From: Aureimonas sp. AU12
GTDB lineage: Bacteria > Pseudomonadota > Alphaproteobacteria > Rhizobiales > Rhizobiaceae
Reading direction: 5' to 3'
NCBI RefSeq assembly: GCF_001463705.1
Contig: NZ_BBWH01000036.1
Span: 48,734-112,733 of the forward strand
DNA length: 64,000 bases
The position numbers were made by a program, and so were the translations under genes. Numbering within the stretch: the stretch's first letter is position 1; every line of letters begins with the position of its first letter. Positions 26,542-35,635 of the stretch are shown in pieces. The notes under the pieces are model-generated. The model was not told where the DNA came from. It did no database searches and saw only the letters and a list, made by a program, of their open reading frames with translations.

Positions 26542-28586
26542 TCGGCCTTCGCCTTCTTCCGAAAATGATCGACGCCCTCGATGATGCCGCGGGCGTATTT
26601 CTCCTGCGCCACGTAGGAATGCTGCAGCCCCGGCAGCGAGGCGAGATCGTCGGAGAAGTTGGCGACGATGATCGCCTGCGGGATGGTGCGCAGCATCTCG
26701 ATGTCGTTGCCGCTGTCGCCCGCCACGAACACCGCATCGCGCGCCAGCCCGTAATGCGCCTGGACGTGGGCGACTGCCGTGCCCTTCGAGGCGCGCACCG
26801 GCAGGATGTCGAGATAGCGGCCATGGCTGTGGATCACCGAACAGCGCAGGCCCGCGGCTTCCAGCCGAGCGCGCACGCGCACCGCGATCTCGCGGTCGCC
26901 GTCCGAGAAGTAGGAGAGCTTGTGCGCACGCTGCTCCAACGGCGCCTGCGGCACGATGCCGGGCAGCCCCTGCAAGGCCGTATGGACGGCGGCGCGGTCC
27001 CAGCCGCGCGAGACGACGGCCCGCCAGTCGAGATCGGCCCGGTAGGTCGTGCCGTCCGGCTGGAGGTGGTAGATTTCCGAGCCGACGGAGGTGATCATCA
27101 CCTGCGGGCGCGGGGCGTTCTGCTGTTCGAGGATCGCCATCGCGCTGTGGAAGGAGCGACCGGTGGCGACGCCGAAGGCGAGCCCCTCCTGCTCGCGGTG
27201 CCACTGTCCGAAGGTGGCGATGCACTCAGTGCAGCCCACCAGCGTGTTGTCGATGTCGCAGATCAGCAGTTGCTCGGGCGCCGGCGCGATGGCCGGCGCG
27301 CCCTTGAGCGAGGCGAGAAGCTCGTGGTAGCGGACCGCATGCCGGTCCCAGTCGTAGGCGGCGACGGCCACCGCGCCGGCCGCGGCATAGCGGTCCCAGA
27401 GGGCGTCGTCGCGCAGGATCTTCAGGGCGGCGGCGGCGATGGCGTCGGTCGAGCGCGGGTCCACCAGTTCGCCATTGCCGCACATCTCGATGATGTCGTT
27501 GGGCCCGCCGCTGTCGGTGGCGATGAGCGGCAGACCGACCGCCGAGGCTTCGAGCAGCGTCAGGCCGAAGGGCTCGTTCAGCGCCGGATTGACGAAGATG
27601 CCGCGCCGGTCGCGCGCAAAGGCGTAGATCGCCGCGACGTCGTCGGGCCGATGGCTCTTGGGATAGGCCACCTTGCCGTAGAGATCGTAGTGATCGACCA
27701 GCGCCAGGATCTCGCGGATCTCGCCGGCCATCTCGGCGTCGAGATCGGCAAGATCGCGCCGGCTGCCGGCAAGGATCGCGAGATTGGCGCGGGCCTGCAG
27801 TTCCGGGCTTTCGCCATAGGCGCGCACCAGCGCGGCGAGGTTCTTCTTGGCCACCGGGCGGGCGAGCGCCAGGAGTACGGGCTTCTCCGGCTCGGTGAGG
27901 AAGCGCGACAGCGAGGCGTCGAGCACCGGACAGGCCTTCGCCGCGCCGAAGCGGGCGAGATCGCTACCGGGCGGCAGGATGCGGATGCGGCCGGGATCGT
28001 AGGCCTCGTAGCCGGCATATTGCACCTCGGCCTCGTCGCGCGAGGAGGCGATGACGAGCGCGGCACGGCGGATCGCCGCCTCTTCCGTTTCGATGCGGCG
28101 GCCGAGATCGGGGCAGGCCGCGGCTCCCAGCGCCTGCGCCTTCACCCGGCCGAGCGAATGGGCGGTGAAGACGAAGGGGATGCCGAGCCGGTCCTCGATC
28201 GCGGCCGCCACGCTCGCAGCATCGGCATAGTGGGCGTGGAGGAGATCGGGGCGCACCGGCTGGCTCTCGATCCAGCCGATCAGCGCGTCCGTGAAGGACG
28301 GCACCTCGCGCCAGAGATCCTCCTTGGCGAGATAGCGGGGATCGTCGGTCCCGAACCGCAGGATCTCGACGCCGCCCCCGATCGAAAGGCCGGGCTCGTA
28401 TTCGGCGCCGTGGGCGCTCGAAAAACCGCGCGTGGCGATGGCGATGCGCGGGCGCGGTTCGGTCCGCCCGGAGGCGGCCACGAGGTCCAGCAGATAGCGG
28501 ATATGACCGCCGGTGTCGGCGGTGAGGCCGTAGTCTACGTTCTCGGCGCGAAGGCAACCCTGCAGGGCGACATGAAGCACGAACAT
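26523..28586 (-). CDS. Bifunctional sucrose-phosphate synthase/sucrose-phosphate phosphatase
   Basis: 687 residues in two parts. Residues 1-430 are a GT4 sucrose-phosphate synthase domain: YGLTADTGGHIRYLLDL (UDP-glucose-type G-rich loop), HAHYADAASVA, and the E-x7-E site NEPFGLTLLEASAVGLP near 342. Residues about 440-687 are a HAD-IIB phosphatase: motif I ICDIDNTLVG (near 443), a cap with TSVGSEIYHL, and VFVAGDSGNDIEML as motif IV. This order is that of sucrose-6-phosphate synthase fused to its phosphatase, giving sucrose from UDP-glucose and fructose-6-phosphate. The ATG at 28586 has AAAGGGAG upstream. Sucrose is a compatible solute in several alphaproteobacteria. Lead gene of a two-gene leftward operon with the GT2. 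Confidence 0.9.
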   Translation of the reverse strand: MFVLHVALQGCLRAENVDYGLTADTGGHIRYLLDLVAASGRTEPRPRIAIATRGFSSAHGAEYEPGLSIGGGVEILRFGTDDPRYLAKEDLWREVPSFTDALIGWIESQPVRPDLLHAHYADAASVAAAIEDRLGIPFVFTAHSLGRVKAQALGAAACPDLGRRIETEEAAIRRAALVIASSRDEAEVQYAGYEAYDPGRIRILPPGSDLARFGAAKACPVLDASLSRFLTEPEKPVLLALARPVAKKNLAALVRAYGESPELQARANLAILAGSRRDLADLDAEMAGEIREILALVDHYDLYGKVAYPKSHRPDDVAAIYAFARDRRGIFVNPALNEPFGLTLLEASAVGLPLIATDSGGPNDIIEMCGNGELVDPRSTDAIAAAALKILRDDALWDRYAAAGAVAVAAYDWDRHAVRYHELLASLKGAPAIAPAPEQLLICDIDNTLVGCTECIATFGQWHREQEGLAFGVATGRSFHSAMAILEQQNAPRPQVMITSVGSEIYHLQPDGTTYRADLDWRAVVSRGWDRAAVHTALQGLPGIVPQAPLEQRAHKLSYFSDGDREIAVRVRARLEAAGLRCSVIHSHGRYLDILPVRASKGTAVAHVQAHYGLARDAVFVAGDSGNDIEMLRTIPQAIIVANFSDDLASLPGLQHSYVAQEKYARGIIEGVDHFRKKAKAEWLRAL

Positions 28587-28657
28587 GACGAGTCTCCCTT
28601 TCCAATCGATCCGGCGCTCCCTAAAGCCACGGCATGATCACCCCACGAGGGCCATCG

Positions 28658-29698
28658 ATGCTCAAAATCGCTCAAGTCGCGCCTAACATATTTCCAGTCC
28701 CGCCTCACGATCACGGTGGCACCGAAAGAATCGTTCAAGATCTCGGGACAGCACTTCGAAGACTTGGGACAGATGTAACGCTTTTTGCCCCGACCGACAG
28801 TGCGACGGATTTGTCGCAGGTCGGCTCGCTGCCGAGTCTAAAGGCGCTGGAGACTCGGTATGGACAAGTACCGCCGTCGATTCCCGCGGTTCTCGAGGCG
28901 GTTCAGATGGAGCACCTGCGACGCCGGCTGCCCGAGTTCGACATCGTCCATTGCCACGGCGAGTTCTCGCATGCCGCGATCCTCGGCGAGCGGCGCCGGC
29001 ACAGCCTGACGACGATCCACTGGCGGGTGGACGAGCTCGACCGCGAACTGTTCTTCTCCGCCTTTCCCGATCTGCCGGTGGCCGCGATCTCGGCCTCGCA
29101 GGAGACCGGCATTCCCGCCGCCAACCGCGCCGGCATCGTCCACCACGGCATCGAGCGCGACCGCTATGCGCTGAGCGAGGCGCCCGGCAGCTATCTCGCC
29201 TTCGTCGGCCGGATGACCGACCAGAAGCGCCCGGACGCCGCGATCCGCGTCGCCGGGGCCGCCGGCCGCGCGATCCGCCTCGCCGGCACGGTGGATGTCG
29301 GCAACCCCCTCTATTTCGAGCGCGAGGTGCGCCCGCTCCTGTCAGAAGAGGCCGTCTATGTCGGCCCGGTCGGGGACGCGGCGAAGGGCGAGCTTCTGGC
29401 GGGGGCAGAGGCTCTGCTCTTTCCGATCGACTGGCCCGAGCCCTTCGGCCTCGTGATGATCGAGGCGATGGCCTGCGGCACGCCCGTGATCGCCTGGAAC
29501 CGGGGCAGCGTGCCCGAGATCGTCGAGGACGGCGTCACCGGTTTCGTGGTGAACTCGGAGGCCGAGGCCGTGGCGGCGCTCGGCCGCGTCGGTGCCATCG
29601 ACCGGCGCGGCGTGCGCCGGCGCTTCGAGGAGCGCTTCACCAGCGACCGCATGGCCGCCGACTATCTCGCCCTCTACCGGAGGCTGCTCGCCCGATGA
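28658..29698 (+). CDS. GT4-family glycosyltransferase
   Basis: 346 residues from the ATG at 28658 (GAGG seven bases upstream). N-terminal PVPPHDHGGTERIVQDLGTAL is the GT4 glycine loop. FDIVHCHGEFSHAA follows, then AISASQ, YLAFVGRMTDQKRPD and the donor site WPEPFGLVMIEAMACGTPVIA (E-x7-E, around residues 265-275). The first 70-80 codons use far more A- and T-ending codons than the rest of the gene, an abrupt compositional step. It is divergent from the sucrose-phosphate synthase gene (71-base gap) and its TGA overlaps the next ATG. Acceptor unknown. Confidence 0.9.
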   Translation: MLKIAQVAPNIFPVPPHDHGGTERIVQDLGTALRRLGTDVTLFAPTDSATDLSQVGSLPSLKALETRYGQVPPSIPAVLEAVQMEHLRRRLPEFDIVHCHGEFSHAAILGERRRHSLTTIHWRVDELDRELFFSAFPDLPVAAISASQETGIPAANRAGIVHHGIERDRYALSEAPGSYLAFVGRMTDQKRPDAAIRVAGAAGRAIRLAGTVDVGNPLYFEREVRPLLSEEAVYVGPVGDAAKGELLAGAEALLFPIDWPEPFGLVMIEAMACGTPVIAWNRGSVPEIVEDGVTGFVVNSEAEAVAALGRVGAIDRRGVRRRFEERFTSDRMAADYLALYRRLLAR

Positions 29699-30897
29699 TG
29701 CGCACCGCCCTGATCGCCTGGGACTATCCGCCCTCCCCGAGCGGCCTGTCCACCGCCGCGCGCGAGATCGCCGAGAGCCTGGCGCTCGCCGGCACCGACG
29801 TCACCGTCTTCACGCTCGACCGGCAGGGGCGCTCGCGCCAGGGCTCGGTCACTGTGGTCGGCTGCGCCATCCCTGATCGCTCGGCCCTCGCGGTGCTGCG
29901 CCGGCGCGGCGGTCTCGGCCATCTCGCCGCTCCGCTGGCCTTCCGCCGCGCCGTGCTGGCCGAGCACCGCACCCGGCCCTTCGATCTCGTCGAAGCGACG
30001 AACTGGTATGCGCCGGCCGTACTGCTGGCGGGGCGGCGCGACCTGCCGCTCGTCACCCGCAACTCGACGCCTGCCGCCTATTCGCGCGACAAGCCCCGCA
30101 CGATGCGCGACCGCTTCGACGCCATGGCCGCCGACCGGCTGGAGGCCCGGCAGGCGCGCGGCAGCGCGGCGCTCCTCTCGAACACGGCCGAGCATGCCCG
30201 GCGCATCGCCGCCGAATACGGGCTTGCCGCCGACGAGCGGCCCCATGCCGTCGCCGGCCTCAGCCTGCCGCCCGCGACGATCGCGCGCGGCGCGGCGGCG
30301 CTCTACCGGGATCCCGCACCGGGCGAGCCGGTGCGGCTGCTTTTCGTCGGGCGCGCCGAGCACCGCAAGGGCTTCGACATGATCATGGAGGCCGCCGCAA
30401 TCCTTGACCGCGAAAGCGAGGCCGGCACCTTGCCGCCCTTCGCGATCCGCCTCGTCGGGGTGCCCGAAAGCGATCTCCCCACCGGCCTAGCCCCCGCTGC
30501 ACGCGCCCGCATCACCGCGCTCGGACGGCTGGCCGAGGCGGAGCTCGCGCTCGAATACGAGGCGGCGCACGCGGTTCTGTCGCCCTCCCGCTACGAAAGC
30601 TTCGGCCTCGTCTACCAGGAGGGCATCGCCTATGGCCGGCCGATGGTGGCCTGCGCGGTGGATGCCAGCGGGCGCGAGTTCGTCGGCGACACCGGCGCCG
30701 GGCGCATGGCGGCGAGCGACACCGGCGCCGCGCTGGCCGACGCCGTGCGCCCGATCATCGCGGAGGCCGGCATGCGTGCCGAGCTTCGCGCCAACGCGCT
30801 GCGCGCCGCCGGCCGTTTCAACCGCGAGACGCTGGGCGCCGAGACGCTGGCGCTCTACCGGCAGGCGTTGCTGCGGGTGTCCGCCGGTAGCGTTTAG
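29695..30897 (+). CDS. GT4-family glycosyltransferase
   Basis: 400 residues, translationally coupled to the preceding GT4 (ATGA). GT-B features: ALIAWDYPPSPSGLSTAAREIAESL at the N-terminus, VEATNWYAPAVLL, RLLFVGRAEHRKGFDMIMEAA (donor half begins near residue 215) and PSRYESFGLVYQEGIAYGRP, the E-x7-E-like site. It probably acts in sequence with its neighbour on one oligosaccharide. The 3' end overlaps the convergent zinc-ribbon gene by 4 bases. Confidence 0.88.
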   Translation: MMRTALIAWDYPPSPSGLSTAAREIAESLALAGTDVTVFTLDRQGRSRQGSVTVVGCAIPDRSALAVLRRRGGLGHLAAPLAFRRAVLAEHRTRPFDLVEATNWYAPAVLLAGRRDLPLVTRNSTPAAYSRDKPRTMRDRFDAMAADRLEARQARGSAALLSNTAEHARRIAAEYGLAADERPHAVAGLSLPPATIARGAAALYRDPAPGEPVRLLFVGRAEHRKGFDMIMEAAAILDRESEAGTLPPFAIRLVGVPESDLPTGLAPAARARITALGRLAEAELALEYEAAHAVLSPSRYESFGLVYQEGIAYGRPMVACAVDASGREFVGDTGAGRMAASDTGAALADAVRPIIAEAGMRAELRANALRAAGRFNRETLGAETLALYRQALLRVSAGSV

Positions 30898-31913
30898 GGC
30901 TGGTAGGGCGCGAGCAGCGCTTCGCGCTCGAAGAGCCGACCCTCGCCCGGCGCGATCGCCTCGTAGACAACGGAGCGCGCCGCCACATGGGCGGCGCCGA
31001 GATGATGGTCGATGAACCGGCGGGGCACGAGCATCGTGCGCTGCCAAGGCCGCTCCGGGCGCTCGTGGACCCGCCCGACATAGCGGATCTCGCGCCGGTT
31101 CAGCCGGTACTGGGTGTCGGGGTGAAGGTCCGACAGAACGCCGTCGACGAGGTTGCGGCGGGGAAAGCCGACTGAGAGGATCCCGCCCTCGTCCGCCAGC
31201 GCCGCCAGCCTTGGGATCTCGGCGGCGAACGCGGCATCGATGGTCTCGTCGCGGTCGATCTGCAGCACGTGGGAATGGCGCCCGAGATCCTGGGCCCGGT
31301 TGCGCTGGCGGGCGAAGTCGCCGCCATGGGGATGGAAGGCCAGCCGCACGCCGCCCTGCCGCCGCTCCAGCGCTAGAGGCGCGTCGGCGAGCACGAGAAC
31401 GTCGTCGGTCCAGGCGAGATGCACCGCCGCTTCGCCCGCCACATCCTCCGCCTCGTGGCCCCGGCAGAGGATCGCCAGCGTTACGGGGAGCGGCCGAAGG
31501 TCCGCCAGCGGCACGAGATCGGCCAGCGCGGCCAACCCCGCATGCGGCCGGCGAAGGCCTGCGGCCTGCGCAGCGTCCGTGGGCCGCGCCGCGAGGCCCC
31601 GGCCGGCGGCGGCGATGCGCAGGGTGAAGAGGTCGAGCCCGAAGGGCGCGCCGGTCTCGAGCGCAAAGCGCGCGCCGGCCAGCGCGGCGTCGAGCGCTTG
31701 GCGTTGCCCTGGCGCATCGCCGGGTTCGTCGACGAGAACACCGCAGGAGCCACACGCGAAGCCGAAGGAACGAATTTCGCCGCCGGGATAGGCGAGCCGC
31801 CGGTCGGTGGGCGCGAAGCTGCGGGCATCACAGAGGAAACAGCGCGGCTGCGGCGGCCCGTCATGCGGCGCGAGGTTCAGGTCGCGCGCCGGCGGGCGGG
31901 GGCTGTCGGTCAT
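30894..31913 (-). CDS. Zinc-ribbon protein with degenerate GT2-like domain
   Basis: 339 residues. Cys25-x2-Cys28 and Cys54-x2-Cys57 form a likely N-terminal zinc ribbon (CFLCDA and CGSCG). The rest follows GT2 topology: LPVTLAILCRGHEAEDVAGEA, TDDVLVLAD, HVLQIDRDETI where GT2 enzymes have a DADE-type site, then YRLNRREIRYVGRVHERPERP, resembling the R-N...GRVHE ending of WaaE/SunS-like transferases. Several usual catalytic positions differ, so activity is uncertain. It is convergent with 29695-30897 and divergent from the acyl-CoA dehydrogenase gene. I do not know a named family for the whole protein. Confidence 0.7.
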   Translation of the reverse strand: MTDSPRPPARDLNLAPHDGPPQPRCFLCDARSFAPTDRRLAYPGGEIRSFGFACGSCGVLVDEPGDAPGQRQALDAALAGARFALETGAPFGLDLFTLRIAAAGRGLAARPTDAAQAAGLRRPHAGLAALADLVPLADLRPLPVTLAILCRGHEAEDVAGEAAVHLAWTDDVLVLADAPLALERRQGGVRLAFHPHGGDFARQRNRAQDLGRHSHVLQIDRDETIDAAFAAEIPRLAALADEGGILSVGFPRRNLVDGVLSDLHPDTQYRLNRREIRYVGRVHERPERPWQRTMLVPRRFIDHHLGAAHVAARSVVYEAIAPGEGRLFEREALLAPYQP

Positions 31914-32024
31914 GCGGCGGGCTCCCTTCGCGCGGCCGGCAACCCGGACGAGGTCGACATAGGGCTGTCGGGCTCCCGCGTCTCCCCTAGATCATGTCCA
32001 TCACCGACGATCTCCGGTCGCAGC

Positions 32025-33179
32025 ATGCGCCAAGCCATCAGGACGAGACCCCATGACGAGTTCGCCGGCTTGACCTGTCTTGCGCCCGACGAGCCGATCC
32101 GGGCCGCGATCGCCGCGCTGGCCGAGCGCTCTCTGACCCGCGCCGATCCCCATCCCGGCGAGGGCGACGACGGCATCGCGCAGGAGATCGTGGCGCTCGC
32201 CCGCGCTGGAATCCTCAAGCTACCGATCCGGCGCCATGACGCGGGCTATGCCTACGACCTCCCCTATCGGCGGGCGCTGCCGCTCCTCGTCGGGCTCGGC
32301 GGCGCTGATCTCAGCCTCGGGCGGCTGGTGGAGGGCCATCTCAACGCGCTTCAGCTCGTCGCGCTCTACGGCGATCCCGACCAGCAGCGCCGCACAGCGG
32401 ATGCGGTGGAAGCCGGGGTCCTGATGGGCGTCTGGGGCGCCGACGGCACGCCGCCCTTCGCGCCCGAGGTCAGGGAGGACAGCGAAATCCGGCTGCATGG
32501 CTCGAAACGCTACTGTTCGGGCCTCGGCCTCCTGTCGCTGGCGCTCGTGCCCTACACCGCCGAGGACCGCACGCTGCGGCTTCTCCTCGTCGACGTTGCC
32601 GATCCCGCGCGCTCGGACGCTTCGGCTTGGCGGATGCGTGGCATGCGGGCCTCGCGCTCGGGCGCTTTCGACTTCGAGGGACTGCATCTGCCGCCGGGCG
32701 CGGAGGTCGGCGCCCCCGACGACTATCGCCGCGAGCCCTTCTTCGTCGGCGGCATCTGGCGCTGCGCAGCGGCACAGCTCGGCGCGGTCGAGCGGATCGT
32801 GCAGCTCAGCGTCGAGACCCTGCAGGCCAGCGGCCGTGCCGAGCACCCGCTGCAGCTGGCGCGGATCGGCGAGGCGATCCTCGCCGCCCGCGACGCGCGG
32901 CTGCAGGTGGAAGCGGCCGCGGCGGCCGTCGAGAGCGACGGCGACCCGAAGCTCGCCACCTCGCTCGCCGCCTTCTCACGCCTGCGGGTCGAGGCGGCCG
33001 GCATGTTGGTGATCGCGCTCGCCGAACGGGCGATCGGCCTGGCGCTCTTTGCCGACGGCCATCCGCTGGAGCGCATGACGCGCGATCTTTCGGTCTACCT
33101 GCGGCAGGCCAATCCCGACCATCTCCTCCTCGACCACACCCGCCAGCTCATGGCGCGCCTGCCCGAGATCTTCCGATGA
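32025..33179 (+). CDS. Acyl-CoA dehydrogenase-family protein
   Basis: 384 residues with the acyl-CoA dehydrogenase layout: N-terminal helices, a beta domain (VLMGVWGADGTPPF, IRLHGSKRYCSGLGLLSLALV) and a C-terminal helical domain (GAVERIVQLSVETLQ, DHTRQLMARLPEIFR). The usual catalytic Glu context is not obvious, so it may act on a carrier-bound or unusual substrate, or be inactive. The start at 32025 lacks a strong ribosome-binding site and is uncertain by some codons. The TGA overlaps the ATG of the deacetylase/methyltransferase gene. Acyl-CoA dehydrogenase, PIG-L/methyltransferase and GT2 genes recur together in other proteobacteria, to my knowledge, without an established product. Confidence 0.82.
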   Translation: MRQAIRTRPHDEFAGLTCLAPDEPIRAAIAALAERSLTRADPHPGEGDDGIAQEIVALARAGILKLPIRRHDAGYAYDLPYRRALPLLVGLGGADLSLGRLVEGHLNALQLVALYGDPDQQRRTADAVEAGVLMGVWGADGTPPFAPEVREDSEIRLHGSKRYCSGLGLLSLALVPYTAEDRTLRLLLVDVADPARSDASAWRMRGMRASRSGAFDFEGLHLPPGAEVGAPDDYRREPFFVGGIWRCAAAQLGAVERIVQLSVETLQASGRAEHPLQLARIGEAILAARDARLQVEAAAAAVESDGDPKLATSLAAFSRLRVEAAGMLVIALAERAIGLALFADGHPLERMTRDLSVYLRQANPDHLLLDHTRQLMARLPEIFR

Positions 33180-34504
33180 CATCCGACCGTCCCGCTACCA
33201 CGCCCTACGGCGAATGGCGCGCGCGCCACGAGGCCGCGCCCGTAACCGATCCCCTCACCCTCATCGGCGCGGGCGGGCTGGTGGTGATCGCCCCCCATCC
33301 CGACGACGAGAGCCTGGGCGCCGCCGCGCTCATCACGGCCGCCGCGCTCGGCGGACGCAAGGTCGGGCTGGTGGCGCTGACCGACGGCGAGGGCTCGCAT
33401 CGCGGCTCGACGGAATGGCCGGCCGAGCGGATCGCCGAGCGGCGCCGGAGCGAGCAGGCGCTGGCGCTGCGCGAACTCGGCGCGGGGGAGGCCGAGATCC
33501 TGCGCCTCGCGCTGCCGGACGGGGCCTCGCGCTGGCATCCCGACTTCGCGCTCGCCGCCGATGCCGTGGCGCACCTCGTCGACGAGACCGGCGCCACCGC
33601 GCTCGCCGCCACCGTCGGCTTCGACCCGCATCCCGACCACGAGGCCGCCGCGCTTCTGGCAGAGGCCGTCGCCGCGCTTCGACCGGGCTTGCGCATCCTC
33701 CTCTATCCCGTCTGGTCGCTGCGCCACCCCGACGACCACCCGGTGGAGGTGGAAGCGCTGCATCCGTTCCGCCTCGTCACGCCGCTCGCCGAAAAGGCGC
33801 GGGCGCTCGCGCGGCACGAGACGCAGATGGGCGGCGTCGTCCACGACGATCCCGACGGCTTCACCCTGCCCGACTGGTTCCTTCGCCATCACCAGTCGCC
33901 GTTTGAGAGCGTCTTCTGGCGCCGCCGTCCCGGCCGCCCGCCGGGACCGGAGCATTTCGCCGCGCTCTATGCCGGCAACGGCGACCCTTGGCATGCGCGC
34001 ACGGCGGCCTACGAGATCGCCAAGCGCGAGGCGGTGCTGGCCTTTCTGGGCGACGCCCGCTTTGGCGCCGCGCTCGAACTCGGCTGCGGCGAGGGCCATC
34101 TGACGGCGGCGCTGGCCGCGCTCTGCGATCGCGCCCACGGCCTCGACGGCGATGCCGGCATCGTCTCGCGCGCGACGCTCGCCCATGACGGCGTGCCGGG
34201 CCTCGGCTTCACGCACGGCCGTCTGCCCGCCGACTTTCCGGCCGGGCGCTACGATCTCGTGGTCCTGTCGGAGGTGCTCTACTTCCTTGCCGAGCCGGAA
34301 ATCGAGGCGGTGCTGGCCTCGGCCGCCGCGCAGTGCGAGCCCGGCGCGACGATGCTGCTCGTCAACTATCTCGGCCCGACCGACACGCCGCTCTCGGGCG
34401 ACGACGCCGCCGACTTCCTCATCGCCTCGGCGGCGCATCATTGGTCGCTGGAGCGCTCGGAGAGGGCCGAGCACTACCGGCTGGACCGTCTCACCCGGCT
34501 CTGA
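33176..34504 (+). CDS. Bifunctional PIG-L (LmbE) deacetylase / class I SAM methyltransferase
   Basis: 442 residues. Residues about 30-245 are a PIG-L/LmbE zinc deacetylase: VVIAPHPDDESLGAA (His41, Asp43, Asp44) and the third ligand region FDPHPDHEAAALLA. This family removes N-acetyl groups from GlcNAc-type conjugates. Residues about 270-442 form a SAM methyltransferase with motif I LELGCGEGHLTAAL near 300 and YDLVVLSEVLYFLAEPE as the post-motif region. The gene is coupled to the acyl-CoA dehydrogenase gene by ATGA and overlaps the convergent GT2 by 14 bases. Predicted product: deacetylated and methylated sugar or sugar conjugate, substrate unknown. Confidence 0.9.
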   Translation: MTSDRPATTPYGEWRARHEAAPVTDPLTLIGAGGLVVIAPHPDDESLGAAALITAAALGGRKVGLVALTDGEGSHRGSTEWPAERIAERRRSEQALALRELGAGEAEILRLALPDGASRWHPDFALAADAVAHLVDETGATALAATVGFDPHPDHEAAALLAEAVAALRPGLRILLYPVWSLRHPDDHPVEVEALHPFRLVTPLAEKARALARHETQMGGVVHDDPDGFTLPDWFLRHHQSPFESVFWRRRPGRPPGPEHFAALYAGNGDPWHARTAAYEIAKREAVLAFLGDARFGAALELGCGEGHLTAALAALCDRAHGLDGDAGIVSRATLAHDGVPGLGFTHGRLPADFPAGRYDLVVLSEVLYFLAEPEIEAVLASAAAQCEPGATMLLVNYLGPTDTPLSGDDAADFLIASAAHHWSLERSERAEHYRLDRLTRL

Positions 34505-35630
34505 CGCGCGCCAGCAGCGCGGCCATCGCCGGCCATTCGCGCACGAGATCGCCGTGCCGGAAGCGTCGGCGGGCGAGCGCCGGGCTCGCCTCCTCCGCCC
34601 GTTGCCAGGCCAGCCCGGCACGCGGCTCGGTCAGAACCGCCTCTTCCTGAGCAGCGGTCAATCGGAGCGGCGCCAGCGCCGCCGCGCGGGCCGTCCGGTT
34701 CCCCGCCCGGCGGAAGGCGGCGCGGGTGCGATGGCGCAAGTCCAGCGCGGCGGCCGGCTCCAGCGCCTCGTCCACCACCGGATCGGCCTCGCGCCGGGCG
34801 CGGGCCAGTTCGTCCGACAGCCCCCCGCTCGCGCGTCCGTCGAGGCGCGGCGAGGTCCAGACCAGCGGCGCCTCGCTGAAGCGCACGGCAAGACCGAGCC
34901 CCTCGCAGCGGCGCAGCAGCGCCCGGTCCTCGCCGAAGGGCACGTCCGGCAGGCCGCCGATCCCAGCGTAGACGCCGCCGGCCAGACCGAAATTGGCACC
35001 GCCGATATTGCCGTGATGGGGCCAGGGATTGTGGGGATCGGGGTCGAGGCACGCGGCGATCTCGCGCGAGGCGGCGCGATAGTCGCGCAGCAGGCGCTCG
35101 TCGGCCTCCGGCAGCGGCGGCAGGAGCGCGGCCTCTTCGGGAATGAAGCCGATGGCGCCGCAGACGAGCGCGAAGCCTCTGGCGAACTCGGCCTCGTAGG
35201 CCGCCCTCCAGCCCGGCTGGACCAGCGTATCGGCATCGAGCGACAGGAGCGCAGCGCCCGGCGCCAGCCCGGCCGCCGTGTCGAGCGCGAAGCGACGGGC
35301 GAGCGGCGCCGAGCCGCAGCCTTCGCGCCAGTCGATGTCGAGGATGAGGAACGGTTGCGCAGCACGTTCCAGACAGGCTTTGGCCCGTTCGAGCGTCGCG
35401 TCGTAGGAGCCGTTGACCGCCAGCACCACGGCGTCGGCGGGCTTGAGCTCGGCGAGGAGCGCCGCGAGGCACGCCTCGATACGCCCGGCCTCGCGGCGGG
35501 CGGGGATCGCGACGACAGCGGGCGCGGCCGTGAGATCGCCGCCGCCCGTCACCGTGCGAAGCGCGGCGACGGCGGGATGGGATCCGAGGCGGCGGGGATC
35601 GAAGGGCGACCCCGTCGCCTCGGGCGTCAT
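34491..35630 (-). CDS. GT2-family glycosyltransferase
   Basis: 379 residues. GT2 features: AAPAVVAIPARREAGRIEACL, AVVLAVNGSYDATLERA, LLSLDADTLVQPGW (DXD, about residue 135) and GGLPDVPFGEDRALLRRCEGLG (ED motif, about 235). The protein ends in an Ala/Arg-rich helical tail. It is convergent with the PIG-L/methyltransferase gene, overlapping by 14 bases, and 5 bases downstream of the ALDH gene's stop on the other side, so read-through from or to neighbours is possible. With the deacetylase and acyl-CoA dehydrogenase it makes a plausible three-enzyme glycan or glycolipid modification set. Confidence 0.85.
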   Translation of the reverse strand: MTPEATGSPFDPRRLGSHPAVAALRTVTGGGDLTAAPAVVAIPARREAGRIEACLAALLAELKPADAVVLAVNGSYDATLERAKACLERAAQPFLILDIDWREGCGSAPLARRFALDTAAGLAPGAALLSLDADTLVQPGWRAAYEAEFARGFALVCGAIGFIPEEAALLPPLPEADERLLRDYRAASREIAACLDPDPHNPWPHHGNIGGANFGLAGGVYAGIGGLPDVPFGEDRALLRRCEGLGLAVRFSEAPLVWTSPRLDGRASGGLSDELARARREADPVVDEALEPAAALDLRHRTRAAFRRAGNRTARAAALAPLRLTAAQEEAVLTEPRAGLAWQRAEEASPALARRRFRHGDLVREWPAMAALLARVRAG

Positions 35631-35635
35631 GGGGT

